Shown here in pieces: positions 32,422 through 44,232 of a stretch of DNA of 64,000 nt. Location: the NCBI GenBank assembly GCA_945643635.1, contig CALZFC010000152.1, forward strand, positions 124,001 through 188,000. The letters are read 5' to 3'. The translations under genes and the position numbers were made by a program. Under the pieces are notes generated by a model. That model was not told where the DNA came from and searched no databases. It saw nothing but the letters and a program-made list of their open reading frames with translations. The DNA comes from Allodiplogaster sudhausi (taxonomy: Eukaryota > Nematoda > Chromadorea > Rhabditida > Diplogasteridae). Position 1 is the first letter of the stretch; each line of letters begins with the position of its first letter.

Positions 32422-35400
32422 GAATCCAACTGTAGCTCTGGGACCTGGTGAAGGAGTACTCTTCGTTCTTCCGTCGTGGCCATGCGATCTTCGACGAGTG
32501 GACAGCTGAGGAGAACGGAACAATCGCGGATTCTCTCTCCACTCTCTCGGCCGCAGCTAAGAACGTGGAACGGAGGATGCAGGACATTCACTCTCTCGTC
32601 AACAATGTTAGTTAGCTTTCTTTCTTTCTCTCCTTTATCGCTTTCTTTTCTCTTCCTTTCTTGTCCGTTCTCTATCTATTTTCCTTTATCTTTAACTCTT
32701 TCCGACTGTCCTATGATAAGAGTAGTCTCTTTTTTGTCTGAACGAGACCTGCCAGTGGGTAATCTCTAGTGAAGAGGCACTGGCACTCTACTCGCACTTC
32801 ATCTTGTCATCTCACCACTCTCTCCCTATCTCTCATTCTCTTTTCTCTGTCCTCTCCCCTCTCCTCTTGTCTCTCTTTCTCTTTTCTCTATCCTCTCCAC
32901 TCTCCCTTGTCTCTCTTTCTCCCTTCTCTTTTCTCTATTCTCTGTCTCTTCTTCACTCTGTGTGGCCTGCTCGTTCTGTTCCTTTTCTGAGTCATAGACT
33001 GGCATAGAAAGCAGAGGCACCCACTCTTGTCTGACTGTCTGCCACTCTTTTTTGTCTCTTTCTCTTCATTCCCCTGCTGTTTGATGATTGCTTGCTGAAC
33101 TTTTTTTTGTTACCGTGCTATTCTATCTGTCCACTGTTTCTCTTATTTTGACCATTTCGGTATTCTTGGTCTTCTCTGCCTCTTATGTCTACATGCTTCT
33201 TCCTCCTTCCTATTTTGGCGGCTTCATAATACTACTCCTTCTTTCTCTTGAATTGGGCATCACGTTCCTACTCTGCCAGTTTGAATGAATTGCAACTTGA
33301 AGCAGCGGTCAAATGCTTCGAAAACGATTAAGCCAAAGGAGGCAGAGTTTGCTAAGGAGAAAGGTTTCTCGTGAGGATGGAGTGAGTGTGTGTGTTCAGG
33401 CCGTGTTGCTGAGCCCGTCCGGGATGTCTCCTGAACCGGATGTTGTCATGGAGGGCTACCTGTACAAGCGGTCATCCAACGCCTTTCGCAGTTGGAATCG
33501 TCGCTGGTTCCAAATCAAGGACTGCAAACTGGTCTATTTTGTTCTCAGCTTCTGTCTTAACTGAGATATCCTTTAGCTCTATTCTCATCGCTCTCCGGAT
33601 TGTGAAGAGCCGACGATTATGGAAGAGAACTTGATGTTATGTCTGGTGAGGCCCGCTTCTGCGGGAGTTGATCGGAACAACTGCTTCGAATTGGTTACTC
33701 CAACCAAGTCAGTCTTTCGTTCCACTTTTCCCATATCTTCCGTGTTGATAGAATCATTATTGACTATTATGATACCTTAAATTTTATTTTTTTTTAAGTT
33801 TTTTTTTGTTAGCATTAGTTTAAAAGTTCTGAGTATTTGTTTTTTTCACGTATTATTCGACAATTTTTTCTCTCACAATTATGCTTTCATTTGGTAACTT
33901 AAAAATAGGTGATGATTGCTTTGCAGAACCCATATCTTGCAAGCAGACAATGGTGATTTGTGCAACAGTTGGATGCGGGCCCTGCAGAGAACTATTCTTC
34001 ATCTCCACGAGTCTTCCGAGAAGGTTATTCTATCTTTATTCTCTTTGATTTCTCCTCTTTCTCGAGTCTATCATCAGAGCTTGTCAAATTAAATGTTCTT
34101 CATTTAGTTATTGGAATTGACATAATTTTTGAGGTCCGCATTGTTTCCTTCATAATTGTTGTATTCGTGTCCTTCTGAGATTCCTCTCATACCCATTGTC
34201 TTTTTCCTGCAGACTCGCAGTGCAGATGAGAGTGAGCTGAACGAGTCGTGTGCGGGGTTGGCCCCTCTCTGTCTCCCCACTCCTTCTCCCTCATCTTCCT
34301 CTTCCATCCCTCTCCCTCCTCCCTCTTCCCCTCCCTTCCGGCTCCAGGATCGTCTCCTTGCCATCCCGGGAAACAATTCCTGTGCTGATTGCGGAGCTGC
34401 CGATCCGAAATGGGTTTCCATCAACCTCGGAGTTAGTTGCATCTTTTACTCCTTTTCATTACATTGTTTATCTTGTATTTCAGTAATGGTTGAATGTACT
34501 GAGAGAGAGAGAGAGAGAAGACTTGATTGAGGTGCTGGTGTGCATTGAATGCGCTGGCCAACATCGCTCTCTCGGTGTCCACTTCTCGAAGATTCGTTCC
34601 GTGACCATGGATTCAGTAGAGGAGGAGACTGGAAGGATGCTCCTTCTCCTCGGCAACTCCCGTGTCAACGCTGTCTTTCTCTCCGCTCTCCCTCCCTCCG
34701 ATGGCTCTTCCTCCCCCCTCTCCCCTCCCTCCGATTCTCTCCTCCCTCCTCCCGCTCGTCCTTACTCTTCTCGTGAAGCGCGAGAAGCTTGGATCAAGGC
34801 CAAGTATGTGGAGAGGAAGTTCGTGGCTCGACCGGTTCCGAAGAGAGAAGAGACGAAGAGAAGCCGTTCCCCCAGTCAGTTCATTCCTTTGTTTGCTTCT
34901 CTCTTTCTAATCTTATTGCTACTTAATCCATTTTATAATATCATAATTTCAGTGACCCGATCCGTTTCTAATGATGATTTGAAGAAGGATGCGCTGACTG
35001 AGAATCCAATCCACTGGCGCGACTCTCCTTCCAATTCTCTGAATAGCGAAGATCGCCAGACAAGAGGTATGATATTTTATTGATCTCTCAGTCAAAATTC
35101 TCTTTCTTTTGATGATCGCATATTATTTCTTACTTAGCCTAGAGATTCACTCCTTTATTGTTGCAGGCCAGGCAATTGTCGCGACAGGTTCATCGATGAC
35201 AGAGTCGGATGTGGACTCGGGAATGGGAGAGACCGCTTCCATCTTCCTGGAAATGACCCCAACCAGAGTGGTTGAGGCTGCTGCTAAGGGAGACCTTCTT
35301 TTTCTTCTCTCTGCACTCGCGAGGGGGGCTAATCTCAATACAGGAAATCAAGGAATCACTCCACTCCATGCTGCTGTTAACAAGGTTTCATTTCTCTCTT

Positions 35401-36156
35401 TTCTTCCATTCTCTCTCGCTCTTCCATTCTCTGTCCCACTTTCATTCTCTCTTCCTCTTTCATTCTCTTTCCCTCTTTCATTCTCTCTCCCTCATCCATT
35501 CTCTCTCCCTCTTTCACGCTTTCTCGATATTCATTTCGGTTTCTCAAGTCTATCTCGCCTGACTGTTAGTCATTAATAGTGAATCTTTGAGGCTCAAGCT
35601 TCTGCAGTGGAGTTTTTGCTACTAAATGGCGCCAAGTGGGACGTTGTGGATGATTTGAAAAACACTGCCCTCCATATTGCTGCCAAGGAAGGACACGCAT
35701 TGTACGAGACATGAGAGAAATAGAACGAGAGAGAGAGAGAGAGATCAATAGTTTGAATTGAGGCAAGTTTGTCAGTTGCTTCGGAGAGGAGCAGATCGGG
35801 AAGTGTGCAACTCGGATGGACTGACTCCACTCCAACTCGCAGTCGAACACGTCCATGCCGACATCGTGACAGTGTTAGTCTGTCTTTGTGTTCCTGCAAA
35901 CCAGTTATGGAGTCATATCTCTTCTTCTACACTTTGGCGGAGCTATTTACATGGTGTATTTGTATTGTTTGCTGAAGAAGAAACTCCCCTTCTCATCCCC
36001 TTGAAATGTTAATTTCTTCTCCTATTTAGGCTACGATTGCACAATGCGCGTGACGAGTTGGCCCAAGAATTCGACAACCCGATGGACGAAACTCTCTCTC
36101 GCATTGTCTCTGACATCACAAGGAAAACGGTTGCGGGTGCCAAGTCTGCTACTTAA
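31527..36156 (+). CDS. ACAP-type Arf GTPase-activating protein (BAR-PH-ArfGAP-ankyrin)
   Basis: GAP for Arf GTPases at recycling endosomes and plasma membrane. Start ATG 31527 and stop TAA 36154. The N-terminal BAR region includes LNEAMKDSPRFRHSL, AELAEGRNALTSV and LDYVAHINSAHAHK. The PH domain starts MEGYLYKRSSNAFRSWNRRW (33449) and continues past GVDRNNCFELVTPTK. The ArfGAP zinc finger is split by an intron: NSCADCGAADPKWVSINLG|VLVCIECAGQHRSLGVHF, giving the expected CX2CX16CX2C with the arginine of HRSLGVHFSK. AWIKAKYVERKF follows. Ankyrin repeats: ANLNTGNQGITPLHAAV, NTALHIAAKEGHA, GLTPLQLAVEHVHADIV. The last exon ends TRKTVAGAKSAT. Some introns carry CT tracts (32370-32420; 35395-35530). 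A few BAR and PH exon edges are approximate. Domain order is diagnostic. Confidence 0.92.
34351..34620 (+). other. ArfGAP zinc finger of ACAP, two exons
   Basis: The CADC half ends at CTCGGA|GTTAGT (about 34431) and the CIEC half starts after TTGATTGAG at about 34530. The intron between them carries a (GA)n tract. All four zinc cysteines and the catalytic arginine are present. Confidence 0.8.
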
Positions 36157-36663
36157 TAGTCTCAGCTGCTTTCTTGCCATTTCATTCTTAGTCTTCATAT
36201 TTTATCCTCGATTTAGTTTTTTTCTTTTTAACATTCCAAGGGTCTTTTCAGTCATTTCACGTGAATCATTTATTTCTTGCGCTCCATCATAATATGTTTA
36301 GAATCACTAACAGGTTGAGAAACTGCATCATTTATTTATGTCTCATAATTCTTTATTTTTGTTATCATTGTTTGCTGCATGAAGAAAGGAATTCTTAGCG
36401 ACCTGTTTTTTCTTCATAATTTGTAGATACCTCATTGAGTAGGCACGTTTACTCCATAGGTTCTTGCCTCGCTAACTAAGAAAGGGATCAAAGAGCTGAC
36501 CACAACGAAAAACATTCTTTCTCTATAGTTTCTGAAACCCTTAAATATGCATCGCTTTGTTATTGCACATCGAAGCGATTCAGTTGCCAGTAGTGCATTT
36601 AACCCCTGTTACATGTGTACATGGTTGAGGAGTGTTTCAAAGCTGATCCTTTCATTGTATATC

Positions 36664-36669
36664 AATAAA
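36664..36669 (+). promoter_or_regulatory. Candidate polyadenylation signal AATAAA (ACAP)
   Basis: Canonical hexamer about 510 nt after the ACAP stop in AT-rich DNA on the same strand. No transcript data. Confidence 0.4.
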
Positions 36670-37104
36670 AGGTGAAGACCCTTAAACATTTGTTTGGTGT
36701 TCTCTTCTGCTAAAGAAAAAAAAGCATTGTCATTGTACATTTGCGGCGTGTCTTTTCACGCTTACTTGCTCATTATTATCAAGTGCACACTGCTGATGTG
36801 CTATTCGCTCAACCTGCTCTCTATCCGTCACATGCAGGGGGTTCAGTGTGCAAGCCCCCCCCCCCCCTTCCTTTTCTCATTAGTCTGCACTGACAGCATG
36901 ATTCATTTGAATATGTTGCCACATCTTTTAAACGATGGATGAATAAGGTAATTAAAAAAAAGGAATTTCCACTTCAGTCTTATTGTACTTCGTCTTGCTA
37001 TTTTTTTTACCCTTTAGAGCACTTGGCTACTTTCTCGTCATTACTTACAACTTCTTACCTTTCAGTTTTGTAGGGTGCAATCTCGTGACAGGGGAAAGAT
37101 ATGC

Positions 37105-37310
37105 ATGTAAAGAGGGAGGGAGGGAGAGGGAGAGGGTGAGATGAAGATAAATAGAGGAAGAGGGTGAGATGGAGATAAAGAGAGGGAGAGGGTGAGATGG
37201 AGATAAAGAGAGGGAGAGCGTGAGATGGAGATAAAGAAAGGGAGAGCGTGAGATGGAGATAAAGAGAGGGAGAGCGTGAAATAGAGATAAAGAGAGGGAG
37301 ACTGATAGAG
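37105..37310. repeat. 28-bp purine tandem repeat, about 7 copies
   Basis: Unit GAGATGGAGATAAAGAGAGG plus GAGAGGGT, with GAGAGCGT variants in the later copies and a diverged first copy. The array lies between ACAP and the inositol kinase. Confidence 0.85.
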
Positions 37311-37559
37311 TTTGGGATAGTTAACAAACTATGGTGGGCGGGCGTTAAACCATTTGGTGAAAGGAAGAAAGGGCAATGTCACTACTTCAGATTTGTTTTC
37401 GTCCAAAATAACTCGCAATCAGCTAGGTAGCACAAAAAGGCCAAATTTTCTATTAGTGAATAATCGAGAGATTGCAATTCTCTAGCTGTGAGAGAGTTCA
37501 AAATCAGGTGGTTCTGATTGTTTTGTCGATATCTTTGTACTGATAATGATAGCGAATGA

Positions 37560-38146
37560 CATGAGACAGTTCTGGCCCTGGGAGATTCGACGAGATCCTC
37601 CGCCATTCCCTCCGCGAGTGAAGGGAGAGCCCGAGGGGCGGAGGGGGCGAAGGTGAAGGCGGGGAGAGCGTCTCTCCCTCTCGTCGACCCCTCTGCCTTC
37701 CGCTCTTTTTGCTTGCGTGGAGAGGGCCGCAAGAACATCGTCATCTCGGCCAAGCATCGCTCCACTGGCAACAGGTTTTTTTTCTTTATTGTCTAAATTA
37801 AATATATTGCGTAAATGTAAAAAAAGTTTTGTCTACCAGTGCTGAAATAGGTCTGACCCGTGACAGCGTTGTAACCCCCCCCCCCTCGGCCTTGAGGCCC
37901 GGAACATTTTGTATGCTGTATTTCCCCCGGGTTGGCGGTTTGGCCGCTTATAGCCCCCCCCAGTCCAACTCCTGAGGCAGGTACTATTATAGCACTGTTG
38001 TCGTTGAATTCTGCCTCCTCAAGTTCTTTTCTTTAATTGTGTGGTACTATGGATTTAATTTAAGCTGCTTTCTTAAGCACTTTGTCTCTTATTTTGTCTC
38101 TCTCAGAAAGGAATTTTTAAAATGCTTTTATCTCCTGCTTTATTTT

Positions 38147-38189
<43 letters not shown>

Positions 38190-38231
38190 CTCGCTCTCTC
38201 GCTCCATCGCTCTCTCTCTCTCACTCGCTCG

Positions 38232-38277
<46 letters not shown>

Positions 38278-38636
38278 CCATCGCTCTCTCTCTCTCTCAC
38301 TCGCTCGCTCTCTCTCTCTCTCTCTCGCTTGTTTGCTCGCGCTCTCTCTCTCACTCGCTCTCTCTCTCTCTCTCTCTCTCTCCCGCTCTCTCTCGCTCGC
38401 GCTCTCTCTCTCTCTCTCTACTCTCTCTCTCGCTCGCTCGCGCTCTCATTCTCTCTCTGTCTCTTTCTCTCTCTCTCTCGCTCGCTCTCTCTCTCACTCG
38501 CTCCCTCTCACTCATTCTCTTTCTCTCTCTCTCTCTCACTCATTCTCTTTCTCTCTCTCTCTCACTCACTCTCTCTCTCCCTCTTTCTCGCTCGCTCGCT
38601 CGCGCTCTCTCACTCTCTCTCTCACTCTCTCTCTCA

Positions 38637-38677
<41 letters not shown>

Positions 38678-40723
38678 CGCTCGCTCGCTCGCTAAGACTT
38701 GTAATTGTAGATTGGTATGGAGATTCGCCAAGCGTAGGAAGTGCGGTTCTCTGTCACTGAAGGCCCGGTCAGAGATGGTGGGTGCGTACATGGAGAAGCT
38801 GATCTCCCCCCTCCTCGACCCTGTCTTCCTGGTCAAAGCCATCTCAGTGGACATGCTCGTCGAGGATGTTCATCATTTATCCAAGGTATCTTCCTGTTAT
38901 TACTGTGTGAGAAGAGTATATCCAACTCTTGAGATCGCATCTCTTCCCACGAACACTCGAGTGGAAAGTATGGAAGACTTGGCAGTGCTGCCTTCTTCTC
39001 TGTCTCTGCTTCCCTTGGAGGGAATTCCCCGTGGAATCAAGACTGTGAGCTGCTTGGAAATGCAGGATGCAACTTGCATTCCGAGACAGCTCGGTTCTGC
39101 CACTGACTGCGAGCAATCCACGATAACTGTAAGTCTTCTTTTACTCTCAACTCATTCTTTCCTTTTACGAAGCGTTCCCTCCTTTTTTGGTTTTCACAAA
39201 TATTTTCAATTTACGCGTCTCTATGATTCATGTGATAAGCTTAATTGTTTTAGATGGAGATAAAGCCGAAGCAAGGATTCTACCAGGACCATCCTGGAGT
39301 CGAGTTGCCATATTGTAACAACTGCATTCTACAAGTTATTTCTTTACATCAGTTTTCTTCTCCCGCGATAAGATTCTAATGTTTCTTTTGATCTCTATTT
39401 TTCGCTCTCTCTCTTTCTCCGTCTCTCTCGCTATCTCTCTCTCTCTCTCTCTGCCTCTCTCTCTCTCTTATCTAATTTTGTCTCTATTGCCTCCAACTCT
39501 AGTTTCCTTCAACAGGTCGAGAAATGCAAGGCGGCGGCCTTCGAAAAGATGTATGACTTCTGCCCACTGGCCCTCTTCTCCATGGAAGAAAGCAGACAAC
39601 TTGCCGCCCTCGAAGCCCTCATTGAGGAGCCACACAGGAATCTGCGACTCTTCTTGGATGGAAGGGTGGTTCTAGACGATGAAATGAAGAGAGGCCGGGA
39701 CGAACTGCAGAAGGTCCTATTCCCTACGGTAAGCAAGAAAAATTGAAGAAGAGAGAAAGAGAGAGAGAGAGAAAGGGAGGAGAGAGAAAGAGAGAGAGAA
39801 AGGGAGGAGAGAGAAAGAGAGAGATGGAGGTGGGAGAGAGAAGGAGAGGGAGAGACGAGATGGCTGATTGAGTTGGTAAAGTGAATTGAAGTGGCTGAAC
39901 TGTTACTGAATATAAGAATTGAGGGCGAAGCTACTGTATCTGATATGCTGGTGGCGATTGTTCATCTCTTGAGTGGATGCTCTACTTCTCCTTCTCTTCT
40001 CAAACAACTTTTACTTGTAATTTTTGTCTTTCAAACTTTTTATGTGCAGAAAAGTAGTATTGGCAGTTGGGTAAAATTATATTTCCTGGATCTAACGAAA
40101 TAAAGCAGTTTTGGCCTTTTTTATTTTTAACCAAACTTATTAAGTTATGCCTATATTGTGGATGAATAAGAATAATGACGGCTAGAATTATTCGAGAAAT
40201 ATCTTTAGGTCATTTGACAAACAAAACAAAATGAATAATGGCTCATCTGATAAGGAATCTTTGGCAGGCGCAACAACTGGACAATATCGGATTGGTGCGA
40301 GGGCGTGAGTTGTTCACTTCTCTCTCTGCGAAAGAGCAGGAAGAAGTTGTGATGAAGAGAGAACAGAGCAGAGACTTCATGCATCTCGATTCTCCCGTTG
40401 CTCTTCTCAAAAAGATGTTCCCCGCTGCCACCTTTAAGGTACTTCAATCATTTTGTAGTATACGAATCCAAGATTGCATCGTTCAGGATTGTTCGGTGAT
40501 GATCTCAGTTCGTCTTGTGAGTGACAATGAAGAGAAGAATGGCGACAGTCCGGATGTCCTGGTCCTCCCCAATGGTCTCTCCTTTGCCTTCTCGGCCAAA
40601 GTTGTTGATTTGGATCCGAAAGCTCCGAAGAATCTCTTCAGTGCCTCTCGCCGTCTTCTGGAAGGAGCCAAAATCCTCCGAGAAAATCCCTCTCTTCTCA
40701 GAAAACCCTGCGTTTCTCCATGA
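37560..40723 (+). CDS. IPPK: Inositol-pentakisphosphate 2-kinase (IP5K)
   Basis: Phosphorylates inositol pentakisphosphate at the 2-position to give phytate (IP6). Exon 1 ends with the nucleotide-binding CLRGEGRKNIVISAKHRS (up to 37774) and joins in phase, across a 930-bp (CT)n intron, to LVWRFAKRRK (38710). Later blocks: VFLVKAISVDMLVED, TMEIKPKQGFYQD (the family's EIKPKxG motif, 39254), LPYCNNCILQ (zinc-type cysteines), YDFCPLALFSMEESR, EPHRNLRLFLDGRVVLDDEM, QAQQLDNIGLVRG, then QDCSVMISVRL and LSFAFSAKVVDLDPKAPKN near the C-terminus. Stop TGA ends at 40723. The true start is unresolved: no in-frame ATG lies between the stop at 37557 and the GEG motif, so an upstream exon probably exists. 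The start coordinate marks only the open frame. Confidence 0.87.
38140..38692. repeat. Large (CT)n / CTCGCTCG low-complexity block in IPPK intron 1
   Basis: About 550 bp of CT repeats with CGCTCG interruptions, between IPPK exons. It creates long Ser-Leu frames on + and Arg-Glu frames on -, both spurious. Just upstream (37870-37960) are two poly-C runs in unusually GC-rich DNA. Confidence 0.9.
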
Positions 40724-41576
40724 GCTTACACTTAAGTTTCCATTGCAATGACTCTCCTTATTATCTCCTACTACCCGTACTTATCCTATTCCCTTTGGCT
40801 CTAAGAGAACCAACCTTTCAATTAGTTCTTTTAATACCTCCTTTGTATATTATATTCTGTAAAAGCTCTAATGTCCATTAACATTCCCTCTCTCTGCTCG
40901 AGGAGTGCCTTTCTTCCTGACATAATCCTTCCTAGTTGTGATGAATGCTCTTCCCTTCTGTGTTCTCTTCTTGACCGGCACTGATCTTTGCTCAGCTTGG
41001 CGTTCTTGGTTCATTCCTAGCATTCCTCTCCATGATCACCCTCGTGTTTATTCACTTTTTTAAACGTTTTACGTTTTCCCCTTACGTCATGCGTCAGAGG
41101 CCATCAGTCACGTGGGATAACCACGCCTCCTCCCTAGTCAGTCTGCCCGCTTCAGCTCTTCTCTCTTTCTCTCTCACTCTCTCTCTCTCCCATCTCTTTC
41201 TCTGATTCTTTTTCTCACTCCTCTCTGTTTCTTTCTGTCTATCTCTCTCTCCCTCTCTCTCTTTCCGTTCTCAGTTGTTATGTTTCTTATGCAGCATGAT
41301 GAACGGGTCTCATCTTACAATGTCCCCTTTCCTACTTGATCCTCCTTGGAAGCACCGGTTGTTCTCGTCTGCCTTATCGTGGAAGGGCGATAAACGATTG
41401 TTTCTAAGTTGTGTGAATGCTCGTCTTCGCCCGTCTGCAGCGGCTTGCGTGCAATACATTTGGTGGGGTCATGGAGGGCGAAGCGGAGAGAAAGAAGAGT
41501 GAGTAAGAGTAAGAGAAAGGAGACGTGAGGAGGGAGGCTGAGTGGGGACAAGGACAAACTCTGCTGGGATGGCCCG
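40724..41576. other. Intergenic region IPPK / NADK2
   Basis: CT-rich tracts (41160-41275), no recognised exon. The 5' UTR and promoter of NADK2 presumably lie here. Confidence 0.5.
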
Positions 41577-43496
41577 ATGATTTCCGCTGCAACCAACGTG
41601 GGTCGGCGATTCTTCTCTGCCATGGCAAATGAGGTTTCTATCTTTTCACTCCTTCACTCTTTTTAAGTATTACTGACCTAAAAGTAATCTCAGCCAGCCT
41701 TGACTATTGCTTTTCAGGTAAATCACACGTTTGCACCGAAGCGGCTTCTCATAGTTTCGAAAACTACCCGCTATGCGGTCGAGATGCGAAGGAACAACGT
41801 GACTGATGATAGCGAAATGGCTGAATTGGTTAGAAAGCTAGAGTGGCTGGAAGCAGAGAGGGATAGAGAGCAAGAGAGAGAGATTAGAGAGAAAAGTTTA
41901 GAGAGTGCAACTGGGCCTTGTTGCAGTTGAAGCGTCGTGGAACGGAAGCCGAGAGACTCTTCGAGAAGCACAAAGAACACTGTTCCTTCCTTGAGAAGAT
42001 CCAGCATTACTTCCAGTCAGTTGAAGTCTGTTTACCCTTCGCCTATGGGACGGGATTACTAGCAAATGTGAATGGAAATGAATTGAGGCAGAAGGGAGTG
42101 GAGACACGAACAGTGGAGAGAAGCGAGTACACTCCCGCCGCAGTTGCCTGGGCAGACGCGATCTTCTCTGCGGGCGGAGATGGCACTTTCCTCTTGGCAG
42201 CCAGCCAAGTCTTCTCCCGAGACAAGCCAGTCATTGGAATCAACACCGATCCCTCTGGGTATGCCTTCTCTGCCTTTTCATTGAGACTACTGAAAGTTCA
42301 GATCCGAGGGCCATATGTGTATGCTTCGGAAGGAGCCATGGGGAAAGGTGGAGGAGGCGATGCAAACGCTGTGGAGTGGAGACTTCGAGTTAGTCTAGAG
42401 AGATGGAGAGAGATATGAGAGCGAGAGAGGGAGAGAATGAGTGAGAGAGAGGTCTTTGTAGGTGGTTGTTTCGTCAGCGTATCCGAGTGAGTGTGACTGC
42501 AGAGGGAGGAGTGGGAGAGAGCATGCAGTCCCTGCATTCCTCTAGCATGAACCGAGATCCATCAACTAGTCGATGGGAGGGCCTCCATCCACACTTGGAG
42601 GATAGGTTTGTCTTCGTATCTCTCTACCTTTTTCTCTCTCTTTCTACTCTCTCACTCTCTCTTTCTACTCTCTCTCTCTCTCCCTTCCTTTCAACTCTAT
42701 CTCTCTCTCTCTCTCTCCCTTTCAACTCTCTCTCTCTCTCTCTCTCCCTTTCAACTCTCTCTCTCTCTCTCCCTTTCTACTATCTCTCACTCTCTCACTT
42801 TCTACTCTCTCTCCCTTTCTCTCTCTCTCTATCCAGTCTCTAATTCAGCTCGAAATCCAGTCGCCGTCGCCGCAGCCGTCCAGAGCGGAAGACAGAGCAG
42901 TTGCCAGTGCTGGCCCTTAACGAAGTGTTCGTGGGGGAGTCCCTTTCTTCCCGAGTTTCGTACTACCAACTCAGAGTGGATGGCTCTCCTCCAATCAAGC
43001 AAAAAAGCAGTGGACTAACAGTCTCCACTGGTTAGTCCCCCTCTGTCCCTTCTTCCTCCACGCTTTCCCAGCCAATCTACTCTTCCCTTCTCTGCTTCCA
43101 GGCACGGGTTCCACATCCTGGTTCTTCAACATTAACAAGATGACAACGACAAACATCGAGCAGATCCTAGAAATCGCTGCGGCGGAGATGGACGCGCCCT
43201 CCCTTCGCAACCCTTCCCCTGCCTTGGTGGAGAGAATCCGCGACGACTTCAACAACCATCTGACGTTCTCCCCTGAACTCAAGAAGATGGCCTTCTCCGT
43301 GCGGGACCCCATCTTCAACTCGACCTTCCCGCCCAGTGCCTCGAGGGGATTCGCAGATGATATCTATGTCAAGTCGAGGGGATTCGATGCTCATCTCGTG
43401 GTGGACGGAGGGGTTTCCTTCGCATTCAACGACGGCGCGGAGGCGACGATGAGAGTGCTCGAGGAGGACGCCCTTCGAACTGTCATCTTCCGCTGA
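41577..43496 (+). CDS. NADK2: Mitochondrial NAD kinase 2
   Basis: Phosphorylates NAD to NADP in mitochondria. The start MISAATNVGRRFFSAM (41577) resembles a presequence: Arg-rich, with an Arg-Arg-Phe-Phe-Ser motif. Following exons: KRLLIVSKTTRYAVEMRR, LLKRRGTEAERLFEKH, then after a 70-nt intron KGVETRTVERSEY, the NAD-kinase motif ADAIFSAGGDGTFLLAASQ (GGDGT) and KPVIGINTDPS. A block QRIRVSVTAEG precedes a CT-filled intron (42618-42832). The next exon continues the NADK2-specific segment with ALNEVFVGESLSSR and a KQKSSGLTVSTGTGS region. The last exon covers TFSPELKKMAFSVRDPIFNS and DAHLVVDGGVSFAFNDGAEA and ends at TGA 43494. It matches the NADK2 rather than the cytosolic NADK family over its whole length. 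Some middle exon joins are approximate. Confidence 0.93.
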
Positions 43497-43825
43497 TCCC
43501 TCTCTTCTCTAACAGCAGTAGGCTATTCATGCTTCTATTGCCATTCTCCGTGAGATCTTCGACTGTCATTCCGCTCGCATCAATATCTTGTCCATTGTGT
43601 GAATTTATTGTTGGATTGGTTGTAGGGAACAAGACACTTTTTATGATGAATGATTTACATGATTAGTCAGAGTTGACACACGACAAAATGAAAAGAGAGG
43701 AAACCCCTATTTGAAGACAAAAGCCGGGATCAGAATGAAGAGGGTTCTGAGACTCGTCTGTGGCAAACCGTGAGTATGAGAAACGATAGAGATAAAAGAA
43801 GACCTCCCCCAGACGCACGCTTCCT
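43497..43825. other. Convergent intergenic region NADK2 / UBE3C-like
   Basis: Only about 330 bp separate two stop codons that face each other. A reverse-strand AATAAA (TTTATT near 43604) could end the ligase transcript, so the two 3' UTRs probably overlap or nearly touch. Confidence 0.5.
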
Positions 43826-44182
43826 CTACGACAACTCGAAGCCAGCGCTGGCGTTGATGGCGTATCTGGCACGAGGCAGTCCAGTTACATCTTTCTATTC
43901 AATCCTGGATCTCACCTGATTCTCTCAGCAAGAGCATTCTCATCTTTGTAGCGAGGCAGCTTCAGGAGATTCATGCAAGTTGCAGAAGTGGGGAGCCGGT
44001 CCTCGTGACCAGGGGGGAGGAGTTGAATACCCATCCGAGGGTGCAGCTGAGAGAAGCCGCCGAGGGGAGGGCGGGGGCAGCCAGTCACGAAGCGTACGAA
44101 CTGCCTCCGGTCTGCATCCGCCAGCCCTCCCAACACTCTCCACAGTAACTCCATGTAGCTGAAGACAGACAGGAAAAGATAT

Positions 44183-44232
<50 letters not shown>

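Larger units (their letters stand above)
36157..37559. other. ACAP 3' flank and intergenic DNA
   Basis: No exon recognised. AATAAA at 36664-36669 could be the ACAP polyadenylation signal, implying a 3' UTR of about 0.5 kb. A run of about 14 C occurs near 36857. A 28-bp purine tandem repeat occupies about 37105-37310. Confidence 0.55.

Noticed and set aside
37488..37771. Minus-strand open frames overlapping IPPK exon 1
   Set aside because: They are the complement of the conserved GEGRKNIVISAK-encoding exon and show no homology themselves.
38039..38760. Long Ser-Leu-rich open frames on +
   Set aside because: Pure translation of (CT)n DNA inside the IPPK intron; similar frames occur at every CT tract in the window.
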